From contig JAKAQR010000030.1 of NCBI GenBank assembly GCA_021819725.1, positions 1 to 33,883 on the forward strand: a DNA stretch of 33,883 nt. The letters are read 5' to 3'. This document shows positions 7,493-15,224 of the stretch, one piece after another. Source of the stretch: Actinomycetes bacterium (GTDB taxonomy: Bacteria > Actinomycetota > Acidimicrobiia > Acidimicrobiales > Acidimicrobiaceae). The notes under the pieces are model-generated. The model saw only the letters and a program-made list of their open reading frames with translations, searched no databases and was not told the DNA's origin. The position numbers were made by a program, and so were the translations under genes. The stretch's first letter is position 1; each line of letters opens with the position of its first letter.

Positions 7493-8071
7493 TCATCGAT
7501 CCAGGAAGTTCGCGATCATCTGGAGTCCTTCGTCAGAGAGAATCGATTCCGGATGGAATTGCACGCCCTCGATAGGCCGTTCCCGGTGTCGAAGTCCCAT
7601 AACGACGCCGTCTGTCGTGGTGCTGGTGACCTCAAGACTGGCCGGAATCGTCGCTGGATCCACCACGAGTGAGTGATAGCGCGTCACCGTCAGCGCGGTT
7701 GGGAGCCCAAGAAACACTCCCTGGCCGTCATGCGTGATGACCGAGGTACGTCCGTGCATCACCCTCTGGGCGCGCACCACACTTGCCCCGAAGAACTCTC
7801 CAATCAACTGATGGCCGAGGCAAACTCCGAGAACTGGGGTCTTCGTCTGCTGGTTGAGTACCGCGATACCACCCCTCGAAGAGGACGGTCTTCCTGGTCC
7901 TGGCGAGATGATGATCGCATCGGGATCTCCAATCAGATGGGGTTCTTCGGCGATGACGTCCTCGCGGACGACAGTGGGGTTCGCACCGAGTGCTCCCACG
8001 TACTGGGCGAGATTGTAGACAAAGGAGTCATAGTTGTCGATGATGAGGACGTCGTTGAGCACCTTTATCAT
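7493..8071 (-). CDS. trpG: glutamine amidotransferase subunit of anthranilate/aminodeoxychorismate synthase
   Basis: A class I glutamine amidotransferase of 192 residues. It opens with LIIDNYDSFVYN and carries the catalytic triad: Cys84 in GVCLGHQ and His173/Glu175 in HPES. It releases ammonia from glutamine for a partner chorismate enzyme. TrpG and PabA cannot be told apart from sequence alone, and no TrpE/PabB lies here. Its place between pknB and crgA is the standard actinobacterial order, where it is annotated trpG or pabA. Start ATG 8071 is uncertain. GTG at 8060-8062, reached by a TACGAT box seven bases before it, would give a protein three residues shorter. Confidence 0.92.
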   Translation of the reverse strand: MIKVLNDVLIIDNYDSFVYNLAQYVGALGANPTVVREDVIAEEPHLIGDPDAIIISPGPGRPSSSRGGIAVLNQQTKTPVLGVCLGHQLIGEFFGASVVRAQRVMHGRTSVITHDGQGVFLGLPTALTVTRYHSLVVDPATIPASLEVTSTTTDGVVMGLRHRERPIEGVQFHPESILSDEGLQMIANFLDR

Positions 8072-8083
8072 CGTAGCTAGACT
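8055..8083 (+). promoter_or_regulatory. leaderless promoter of crgA
   Basis: A TTGAGC -35 (8055-8060), a 17-base spacer and a TAGACT -10 (8078-8083) are followed by exactly six bases and then the GTG start codon, which would itself be the transcription start. It is the best-formed promoter in the window and lies within the 5' end of trpG on the other strand. Confidence 0.65.
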
Positions 8084-8089
8084 GGGGGA

Positions 8090-8335
8090 GTGAGTAATCC
8101 GAAAAAGGTGAAGCGCGTCAAGAGTGGCCGCTATACTCCGCCGAAACCTCGCCCAACGCAGTCACGGAAAAACCAGGTATATCTCTATCTGTTCATCGTC
8201 TTGGCGCTCGGTGGGGCGTTGATGATCATCCTGAACTTCTTGTTGGTATTGCCCTACTCACAGACCGGCTGGTACACGATCGGTGGGCTCATTCTCTTAG
8301 CGGGATCCTTCTATGCCGCAACCAAATATCGGTAA
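8090..8335 (+). CDS. crgA: CrgA-type cell-division/septation membrane protein
   Basis: 81 residues. A basic, Pro-rich cytoplasmic N-terminus (1-29, with KSGRYTPPKP) is followed by two transmembrane helices at about 30-51 and 61-78, the compact layout of CrgA. In mycobacteria and streptomycetes CrgA binds FtsZ, FtsI and FtsQ and helps recruit the divisome. The length is within the family's usual 80-95 residues. It is divergent from trpG, with only 18 bases between the start codons, and appears to be expressed from a leaderless promoter. Its place near pknB is conserved in actinobacteria and supports the name. Confidence 0.92.
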   Translation: MSNPKKVKRVKSGRYTPPKPRPTQSRKNQVYLYLFIVLALGGALMIILNFLLVLPYSQTGWYTIGGLILLAGSFYAATKYR

Positions 8336-8413
8336 CCGATCATCCAGCCAAAAGCCAACCCCAACGGTGCTGACTCTGACCCCGAGCTACGGGTTGTGTG
8401 GGCGAACCGGTTG

Positions 8414-9592
8414 TTATCCCAACCGTTCGATGACATAGGCATTGGCCATGCCGCCACCCTCGCACATGGTCTGCAAACCATAGCGACCGCCACTTCGTTC
8501 GAGCTCATTCACCAGCGTTGCCAGCAGCCGAGTTCCTGATGCACCCAACGGATGTCCGAGAGCGATTGCGCCACCGTTGACATTGACTCGATCGAGGTCG
8601 GGGTGCAGCTCTGCCGCCCACGCGAGGACGACGGACGCAAAGGCTTCGTTGATCTCGACCAGATCGATCTGGTCGAGGGTGAGGTGAGCCTTCGCCAGTG
8701 CGCGTTGTGTCGCCGGGATCGGTGCGGTCAGCATTAGGACTGGGTCGGAGCCGATCACGGCGAAGGAGACAAAACGGGCACGGGGTGTGAGTCCGAGTTG
8801 TTCGGCCCGCTCGCTACTCATGATGAGGGCTGCGGAGGCGCCGTCGGTGATCTGCGAGGAGTTGCCGGCGGTTATCTTGCCGTCTTCCTTGAAGGCTGGA
8901 CGCAGGCCGCCAAGGGCGTCAAGGGAGGTGTTGGGCCGGATCCCCTCATCGACATCGAGTAGGTCGCCGGTTGGACGCCCCTCGCTGTCGCGTACTTCGA
9001 TGGGCAAAAGCTCATTCTTGAAGCGACCCTCTGTCGTTGCTTTGGAGGCACGTTCCTGGCTCTGCAAGGCGAAGCGATCGAGTTCTTCGCGGCTCAAACT
9101 CCACTGATCGGCGATCATCTCGGCGGAGAGGCCCTGATGGACGAGACCACCGCGATCAGCGTACCGAGCTGCGAGCGCTGGGCCAAAAGGAGCACCGGGT
9201 CCCTGTCCCATCGAGGAGCCCATGGGCACGCGGCTCATCGACTCGACTCCGCCCGCGATGATGACATCCGCTGCGCCTGCTATGATCGCTTGAGCGGCAA
9301 ACGCCGCCGCCTGCTGTGAGGAGCCACACTGTCGATCGATGGTCGTTCCCGGCACCGACTCGGGCAGGTGTGCTGCGAGTGCAGCGTTGCGGGCGATATT
9401 CGCCGACTGCTCACCCACTTGGCTCACGCAACCAAAGATGACGTCATCAATTGTGGTTGGATCGATGGAGTGTCGGTCCAAGAGACCTTCGATCGCAAAA
9501 GCGGCCAGATCGACGGCGTGCCAACCGGCGAGACTCCCATTGCGCTTTCCTCCCGGTGTACGGACGACATCAACGATGACTGCATCACGCAT
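8414..9592 (-). CDS. thiolase family acyl-CoA acetyltransferase
   Basis: 392 residues, a normal thiolase length. The acyl-accepting Cys89 lies in RQCGSSQQ, the NEAFA and GHPLGASG (His347) motifs are present, and the second catalytic Cys377 is in CEGGG. The enzyme either condenses acetyl-CoA with an acyl-CoA or cleaves 3-ketoacyl-CoA. The RQCGSS form is common in FadA-like degradative thiolases of actinobacteria, so beta-oxidation is the better guess. It is clearly different from the second thiolase at 26450. ATG 9592 has AAAGGGG six bases before it. It stands alone: the gene ahead is adenine deaminase, and the gene behind is crgA in convergent orientation. Confidence 0.88.
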   Translation of the reverse strand: MRDAVIVDVVRTPGGKRNGSLAGWHAVDLAAFAIEGLLDRHSIDPTTIDDVIFGCVSQVGEQSANIARNAALAAHLPESVPGTTIDRQCGSSQQAAAFAAQAIIAGAADVIIAGGVESMSRVPMGSSMGQGPGAPFGPALAARYADRGGLVHQGLSAEMIADQWSLSREELDRFALQSQERASKATTEGRFKNELLPIEVRDSEGRPTGDLLDVDEGIRPNTSLDALGGLRPAFKEDGKITAGNSSQITDGASAALIMSSERAEQLGLTPRARFVSFAVIGSDPVLMLTAPIPATQRALAKAHLTLDQIDLVEINEAFASVVLAWAAELHPDLDRVNVNGGAIALGHPLGASGTRLLATLVNELERSGGRYGLQTMCEGGGMANAYVIERLG

Positions 9593-9701
9593 GTGCTACC
9601 CCTTTACCTTCTCGTATCCACTGTAGCCCGGGCCGAGGTGTTGTGCACGGCAGTACCTTCATCCGAACGCCAGACGATAGCGCAACGTACGAGGTGTCGA
9701 C

Positions 9702-11429
9702 CTATCCAACGATGAGTGGGGTCACCGCGAAGCGTTCGACATCGATCAGGCCGCGATCGGTCAGCTTCAGAGAGGGGATGACCGACAATCCGAGGAAGGA
9801 GAGTGTCATGAACGGTGCCTCGAGCGAGGAGCCGAGCGTTTGGCGGACGATGTTCTGGGCGGAGGCAACCTGTTGTCCCAACGCTGCGACGGGGACATCG
9901 GCCATGAGTCCGGCGATTGGTAATGGAACCTCAGCAAGGATCTCACCGTTAAGACAGACGGCTTGACCCCCGCCGATTGAGGCGACATGATTCGCCGCGG
10001 TTGCCATGTCCTGGCGCCCCTGTTCGGTGTTTGCCCCGACCACCATCAGATTGTGGGCATCATGGGCGACCGTCGAGGCTATCGCCCCACGGGCAAGGCC
10101 AAAACCTAGGAGGTAGCCATGACCCCGTCGACCGGTTGCTCGATGTCGCTCGATGACGCTCAACTGGTTGAGGGTTGGGTCGTCGTTCGTAAAGGTGACG
10201 AGCTCTGATCCCGTTCCCAAGGAGTGCTCGACGACACGAATCACGCGAATGGTCTGGCCTGGGAGCACTTGCGTTCGAAAGGCATTTGCGTCCAACGGCT
10301 CCTTTAGGTGCACAGTGCCGAGCAGCGCCGTTGATGGCTCGACGTGATGCAGCGTTGCGGTTAGCGCACCCCGGCGTGCAACGACCTGTCCGCGTTGGAA
10401 GACGATTTCGGGGACGAGCGTCTCCATGGAGGTGTAGACGTTGAGATCTGCCTGATACCCAGGTGCGACGAGACCAAGATGGCGAAAACCATGGTACTCG
10501 GCGGCGTTGACCGTGGCCATGGTGAGTGCGTCTTCAAGGGTGATACCAGCCTCGCGGGCGACCTCTATGCAGTGATTGACGTGCCCACGGGAGACGATGA
10601 GATCAGGTTCTCTGTCATCGCTGCACAGGGCGACTCGTGAGGTGCCTGATTCGATTACCGTCTTGGCAAGGTGGGCGAGGTTCTGGCTCGCGGAACCGTG
10701 TCGCAGGAATACCCACATTCCCTTACGGCGCTTCTCGACCACCTCGTCGTAGGACAGCATCTCGTGATCAGATTCGACTCCTGCACAAAGGTAGGCGTCA
10801 AGGGCTCGTCCGGTGATCCCCGGGGCGTGGCCATCGACCCTGCGCGAGCCAGCCGCCGCTATCTTGGCGAGGAGATCGGGATCGCCCGCGATGACACCAG
10901 GAAAGTTCATTACTTCAGCCAGCCCAATCCCGTTGGGTTGGGCCAAGATGGTGCGAATATCCTCAAGGTCAAAGAGGGCACCAGGGCTCTCAAACTGGGA
11001 GGCAGGCACGCAGGAGGAGGCGGAGAAACCGAAGGTAAAGGGGAGTCCCTGCGCGGCGTCGATCATCGCCAGCACACCTTGCCGTCCGAGTACGTTTGCC
11101 ATCTCATGTGGATCGTTTGCTACAGCAGTGGTCCCCCAGGGAAGAACGGCCGCCACAAAGTTTGGGATCCAAAGCTTGGTCGACTCGATGTGCATGTGGG
11201 CATCGATGAAGCCCGGTATGACCCAAGCACCGTCGAGGTCGAGCGTGTCGATAGCCTCTCGGGTGCCCCACCCAACGACGGTGCCATCCGCAATGGCAAT
11301 ATCGGTGTGGATCCACTCTTTGGTCGTACCCACAAAGAGGCGAGCATTTTGGAGCAATAGATCACATGGAGCATCACCGCGGGCCTTTGCAAGCAGTGCG
11401 GATGAATGTCGGCGATAGTCTTCGAACAC
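9702..11429 (-). CDS. ade: adenine deaminase
   Basis: A metal-dependent amidohydrolase that converts adenine to hypoxanthine and ammonia. The metal-binding signature PGFIDAHMHIES is present (His78 and His80 from this start), and the C-terminal domain typical of AdeC/YicP-type enzymes follows. I place the start at GTG 11427-11429, giving 575 residues as in B. subtilis AdeC. A TACACT -10 box lies exactly six bases upstream, matching other leaderless genes here. An in-frame ATG at 11480 would add 17 residues but has no ribosome binding site. The gene is divergent from an NCS1 nucleobase permease, so uptake and deamination of purine bases appear paired. Identification is firm; the start is less so. 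Confidence 0.9.
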   Translation of the reverse strand: MFEDYRRHSSALLAKARGDAPCDLLLQNARLFVGTTKEWIHTDIAIADGTVVGWGTREAIDTLDLDGAWVIPGFIDAHMHIESTKLWIPNFVAAVLPWGTTAVANDPHEMANVLGRQGVLAMIDAAQGLPFTFGFSASSCVPASQFESPGALFDLEDIRTILAQPNGIGLAEVMNFPGVIAGDPDLLAKIAAAGSRRVDGHAPGITGRALDAYLCAGVESDHEMLSYDEVVEKRRKGMWVFLRHGSASQNLAHLAKTVIESGTSRVALCSDDREPDLIVSRGHVNHCIEVAREAGITLEDALTMATVNAAEYHGFRHLGLVAPGYQADLNVYTSMETLVPEIVFQRGQVVARRGALTATLHHVEPSTALLGTVHLKEPLDANAFRTQVLPGQTIRVIRVVEHSLGTGSELVTFTNDDPTLNQLSVIERHRATGRRGHGYLLGFGLARGAIASTVAHDAHNLMVVGANTEQGRQDMATAANHVASIGGGQAVCLNGEILAEVPLPIAGLMADVPVAALGQQVASAQNIVRQTLGSSLEAPFMTLSFLGLSVIPSLKLTDRGLIDVERFAVTPLIVG

Positions 11430-11435
11430 TATTTT

Positions 11436-11441
11436 AGTGTA
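11436..11441 (-). promoter_or_regulatory. candidate leaderless -10 of ade
   Basis: The minus strand reads TACACT, then AAAATA, then GTG (11429-11427). I see no good -35 at 16-18 bases. It is the main reason for preferring the internal GTG start. Confidence 0.4.
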
Positions 11442-11558
11442 GTTGCCTGCAGATAACCATAGAGAGCACAAGGAGTTCATCAGTTTGTCACAGCGAGCGC
11501 CTGACTCTTCCGGTACGCTGGTGTCGGTGTTGTTGCGCTTTGGTGGGAGAGGGTGGTA

Positions 11559-12965
11559 ATGAAGAAGGCGTTAGAGGTTCCGGTAGCGGAGTCCGGGAGT
11601 CTGATCGAGACCCGCGGGATCGATTTTGTCCCAGAGTCAGAACGGTGGGCACGTCCTCGCGATCTCTTCTGGATGTGGGCCGGAGCCCTGTTCAATGTCG
11701 AGTACGTCGTCTACGGAGCGTTGGCCATGAGCTTTGGGCTCTCCTTCGCTCAAGCGGTGGGTATTATCCTGATCGGCAATCTCTCGTTCTTTCTTCTAGG
11801 GCTCACCAGTCTGCAAGGACCTGATGCGGGGACGACGACCTTCACCATCAACCGAGCGGCTTTTGGTCCGAATGGTTCGAAGCTGCTCTCCTTCTTCAAC
11901 TGGTTGACCCAGGTTGGCTTCGAGACCGAGGGACTCGCTCTGATCGTCCTCGCGGCCATTGCCCTGTTCCATCAAGGCGGTATCGATGCTGGCACCGGAC
12001 TCAAGATCGTCTTTATTCTGGTCGCGGCCCTGATCCAACTCGTCCTTCCCCTCTTCGGGCACGGGGCGATTCTTCGGACGATGCGGATCCTCTCGGTACC
12101 GTTCTTGATCCTCTTCGCCTTGATGGCTGGGCTCTCACTCGGAAAGTTAAATGTGCACTCTGTGGCCCATGGTGCGAGTTGGCAGGTCATGTTTGCCGTC
12201 CTCGCGGTCATCATCTCAGCATCTGGGCTGGGTTGGACTGAGAATGGTAACGACTTCTCTCGCTATCTACCGCGCAGCGCCTCCAAGTCCAAGACGGTCA
12301 TCTGGGTGTTCCTCGGTACCGCTATCCCCTCCATCCTCTTGATGACGCTGGGTGCTGCTATCTTCACCTTTGTCCCGAGTGCGACGAACCCGATTAGCGG
12401 GCTTCCTCAAGCCTTCCCAGCCTGGTTTCTCACGCCCTACTTGCTAGTCGCCATTTTGCAACTCTTTGCGATCAACAGCCTTGATCTCTACTCTTCTGGC
12501 GTGACACTGCAGGCGTTGGGCCTCAAACTGACTCGCCTCCAGGCTGTGGTCCTCGATACGGCTATCTGTGCAGCGTTGACGGCCTACGCAACCTTCTCGA
12601 ACAGCTTCAACACCCTCCTCGGTGATTTCATTCTGTTCATCATCGTCTGGGTCGCGCCATGGACGGCGATCTATCTCGTGGATTGGCTGTTGCGACGCCG
12701 ACGCTATGATGCTGGCGCGTTGCATGAGGACCGAGGTGGCCTGTACTGGTCGAACAACGGTGTTCACTGGCCAGCGATCGTGGCCCAACTACTCGGCATG
12801 CTCGCGTCCCTTTCGGCGATCAACACCACCATCTTCGTTGGCCCACTCTCCAAGGTGAGTGGAGGTGCTGATTTCTCAGTGTTCACCGGCATCATCGTTG
12901 CAGCGGGGGTCTATTGGCTGTTCGCACATAAATCGGTGCGCCTTCAAGAGGTTGCCGACGCCTAG
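11559..12965 (+). CDS. NCS1-family nucleobase permease (cytosine/purine type)
   Basis: 468 residues with about twelve hydrophobic helices. The N-terminal RWARPRDLFWMWAGALFN resembles the family's opening, and the long helix-rich body fits NCS1 transporters, which carry cytosine, purines, allantoin or hydantoins with Na+ or H+. The start is ATG 11559, with GGGAGAGGG seven bases before it; the GTG at 11553 is an alternative. The divergent adenine deaminase points to a purine base, perhaps adenine or hypoxanthine, as substrate. That is inference from context. Its distal end faces the lipoprotein gene, with a possible shared terminator between them. Confidence 0.88.
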   Translation: MKKALEVPVAESGSLIETRGIDFVPESERWARPRDLFWMWAGALFNVEYVVYGALAMSFGLSFAQAVGIILIGNLSFFLLGLTSLQGPDAGTTTFTINRAAFGPNGSKLLSFFNWLTQVGFETEGLALIVLAAIALFHQGGIDAGTGLKIVFILVAALIQLVLPLFGHGAILRTMRILSVPFLILFALMAGLSLGKLNVHSVAHGASWQVMFAVLAVIISASGLGWTENGNDFSRYLPRSASKSKTVIWVFLGTAIPSILLMTLGAAIFTFVPSATNPISGLPQAFPAWFLTPYLLVAILQLFAINSLDLYSSGVTLQALGLKLTRLQAVVLDTAICAALTAYATFSNSFNTLLGDFILFIIVWVAPWTAIYLVDWLLRRRRYDAGALHEDRGGLYWSNNGVHWPAIVAQLLGMLASLSAINTTIFVGPLSKVSGGADFSVFTGIIVAAGVYWLFAHKSVRLQEVADA

Positions 12966-13028
12966 CCTCCTTCTCTCTCTGCGGCAAAGATGCCAAGATC
13001 AGTCGCTCTCTTGCCTCTGGGGTGGGGA

Positions 13029-13064
13029 GTTGGTAAGCGGTGTCCTCTGGATTACCAACCGCTT
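13029..13064. terminator. weak bidirectional hairpin between convergent genes
   Basis: GTTGGTAA (13029-13036) pairs with TTACCAAC (13052-13059). An alternative seven-base stem AAGCGGT/ACCGCTT overlaps it. It lies between the permease and the lipoprotein gene and includes the latter's stop codon. No T tract follows on either side. Confidence 0.3.
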
Positions 13065-13642
13065 CCTGACTTCGAGCTCGTGCTAGAGCCGGTCGAGGTT
13101 GTGGAGGCATAGGTTGATCCTCCACCCGACGAGGTGATCGCTTTGCCGGTTGGGCTGATAACGTACCAATGGCCTCCAAAGGCGTTGATGCCCTCTCCAT
13201 TGATTTGGTGCGGACCAGTGTCGCTGGCGAACGTATAGAGAGGATGGCCATCATAGGTCACCTGCTTTTGACCATTGGCCCGGGTGATCGTTCCGACTAA
13301 CTTCGATGACGCCCCGCCGGAGACCGCCGGCGAGCCGACCACCGGGGGCCAGGCCTTCGCGCAGGCGCCGGTGCAGTTGGATTTGCCCTTGGTGTCGCCG
13401 GTAAAGAGGTAGTAGGTTTGGCCGGCCTTTGAGGTCAGTATCGTGCCATAACCAGAGGAGCTCGAGGTGGCGACGGTGGCGCCACTCGTGATGGTTGAGG
13501 CGTTAGAACTCTTTGCTGTTGTGCTCGATGCGGAAGATTTGTTCGAGCTCGATGATGAGCTGGTGGTCGAGCTACTCGACCCGCAGGCGGCAAGGGTCAG
13601 ACCGGCAAGGCCCAAACCTATGGCTGCTAATCGGATATTCAT
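13052..13642 (-). CDS. secreted lipoprotein with two YxFxxD-type repeats (COG4315-like)
   Basis: 196 residues. A lipoprotein signal peptide ends in LAAC (Cys20), followed by a Ser/Thr/Lys linker of about 45 residues that should stand the domain away from the membrane. The folded part holds two related repeats: YYLFTGDTKGKSNCTGACAK with a WPPV motif, and PLYTFASD with HQINGEGINAFGG and WYVIS. These are the marks of a family of predicted lipoproteins (COG4315) of unknown biochemical role. Some members lie near electron-transfer genes, but I see none here. ATG 13642 has GGGGAGGA seven bases upstream. It is divergent from hisS, with 149 bases between. Confidence 0.85.
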   Translation of the reverse strand: MNIRLAAIGLGLAGLTLAACGSSSSTTSSSSSSNKSSASSTTAKSSNASTITSGATVATSSSSGYGTILTSKAGQTYYLFTGDTKGKSNCTGACAKAWPPVVGSPAVSGGASSKLVGTITRANGQKQVTYDGHPLYTFASDTGPHQINGEGINAFGGHWYVISPTGKAITSSGGGSTYASTTSTGSSTSSKSGSGW

Positions 13643-13768
13643 ATTTATTCCTCCCCTTCGGTTCGATCACCGTCGATTGGACGATAATCGTTGGCAACGT
13701 CAACAAAGGGAAGGGGGATGTATTCCTGTTGGATGGCGCCAAGGGGACTGGAATCCTCATATCCGCCT

Positions 13769-13774
13769 TAGGAT
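13769..13774 (+). promoter_or_regulatory. candidate -10 of hisS
   Basis: TAGGAT lies 17 bases before the ATG and leaves room for a short leader containing TAGGAGGT, so this gene would have a conventional ribosome binding site. No clear -35 is seen. Confidence 0.35.
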
Positions 13775-13791
13775 TTGGGTAGGAGGTAACT

Positions 13792-15066
13792 ATGCAAGCG
13801 CCTCGCCCGATGAGGGGAATGAGAGATATTCTGCCAGGTGAAGCCGGAGTCCGACTCCACACTTTGGGGGTTATTCGCGAAGCGTATCGTCAGCACGGAT
13901 TTTTCGAGATCGAGACGCCTGTCGTTGAAACCCTGGAGACGCTGACCAGCTCGGGTGCCGGTGAGAATGAAAAATTGATGTTCAAGGTGCTCAAACGTGG
14001 TGAACGCCTTGACACAGCGATCGCTGGGTCAGGAGAGGACCTCGCTGATGCTGCACTGCGTTTTGATCTCACCGTTCCCCTAGCGCGTTTTTACTCGATC
14101 AACCAGTCAAAGCTACCCAAGCCGTTCTATGCGATGCAGCTCGGACCGGTCTTTCGGGCGGAACGACCCCAACGCGGGCGCTTTCGACAGTTTTTGCAGA
14201 CTGATATCGACGTACTTGGAGATCCGAGTTTCTTAGCCGAGGTTCAGCTACTGATCGCCGCCACCTCTGCGCTACACAAGATCGGTCTTGAAGGGTTTGA
14301 GATCCATCTGAACGATCGAAGGATTCTTGAGTTTATTCTTGGCAAGCTGGAGATACCCAAGGATCTCTACTCGACCGCGATGATCGCTCTTGATAAGTTA
14401 GACAAGCAGAGCGTCGCCGAGGTCGTGGCTGAACTCGAATCCAAAGGTATCAGCACGGAGCATTCGACTCGCCTGGTGACGGTGCTTGGTCAATTGAGTG
14501 ACGCTGCAAGCCTGAAGGCTTTGGCAGACCTTGGGGTGCCCAAAGAGTTGATCGCGAACCTCGCTGCCATTCAGCAGCACGTGACTACCTCCGTCCGTGA
14601 TGTCCCAGTCATTTTTGATCCCTTGATCGTTCGAGGGATCGGGTATTACACCTCAACGGTCTATGAGATTATCCATCCTCAGTGGTCGGGTTCGATCGGA
14701 GGAGGTGGGCGCTACGATCTACTCCTCGCTCGTTTTGGTACGGACACGCCCGCATGTGGTGTCTCGTTGGGTTTTGAACGGGTGGTAGGTCTGGTGGAGG
14801 AGCTTGGACTCTTGCGAGAGACAGGGTCGCGTCGACTCACCGTCATCTTTGAGCCAGAAAACCAGACCGCGGAGGCACTGAGCAAGGCGCGTCATTTCCG
14901 GCGTGAGGGGTTTCTCGTCACGCTCTTGGCCCATCAGAGTGGTGCGCGTTCACCGATGAAGCGACTCGCCTTGGCAGCGGAGGAGCTCAAGGCGGAGGGT
15001 TCGGTCGATAGTTTCTACCACTTCACGGTTGGCTCCGATGAGGCGCCACGACTTCTCATGCAGTAG
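13792..15066 (+). CDS. hisS: histidyl-tRNA synthetase
   Basis: A class II aminoacyl-tRNA synthetase of 424 residues. Motif 1 lies in the first 60 residues (RGMRDILPGE, FFEIETPVVE). Motif 2 reads PVFRAERPQRGRFRQF. The His-specific loop is RGIGYYTSTVYE, and motif 3 is GVSLGFERV. A shorter C-terminal domain of about 90 residues should bind the anticodon. It charges tRNA-His. The related HisZ regulator usually lacks these catalytic signatures, so HisS is preferred. The common LVRGLDYYTGT signature appears here as IVRGIGYYTST, a mild divergence. ATG 13792 follows TAGGAGGT with good spacing. Confidence 0.9.
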   Translation: MQAPRPMRGMRDILPGEAGVRLHTLGVIREAYRQHGFFEIETPVVETLETLTSSGAGENEKLMFKVLKRGERLDTAIAGSGEDLADAALRFDLTVPLARFYSINQSKLPKPFYAMQLGPVFRAERPQRGRFRQFLQTDIDVLGDPSFLAEVQLLIAATSALHKIGLEGFEIHLNDRRILEFILGKLEIPKDLYSTAMIALDKLDKQSVAEVVAELESKGISTEHSTRLVTVLGQLSDAASLKALADLGVPKELIANLAAIQQHVTTSVRDVPVIFDPLIVRGIGYYTSTVYEIIHPQWSGSIGGGGRYDLLLARFGTDTPACGVSLGFERVVGLVEELGLLRETGSRRLTVIFEPENQTAEALSKARHFRREGFLVTLLAHQSGARSPMKRLALAAEELKAEGSVDSFYHFTVGSDEAPRLLMQ

Positions 15067-15224
15067 ATCTGGCCTGTAAGGGCGTACTAGCAAGAAAAGT
15101 TGCGAGTTTTCACCTTTCTGCTCACTTTTCTCTGACTCTTCTGATAGTGTTGCGACAGCGTCGTGTTGTTGGCGCGCTGGTGATCTCGATCTTGTATCGA
15201 GTGACATGTATGGAGGGGGTTCCA

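Noticed and set aside
13513..13782. Plus-strand frame over the lipoprotein gene ending before hisS
   Set aside because: Mostly the complement of the Ser-rich lipoprotein linker, with no family features; the lipoprotein has a signal peptide and a ribosome site.
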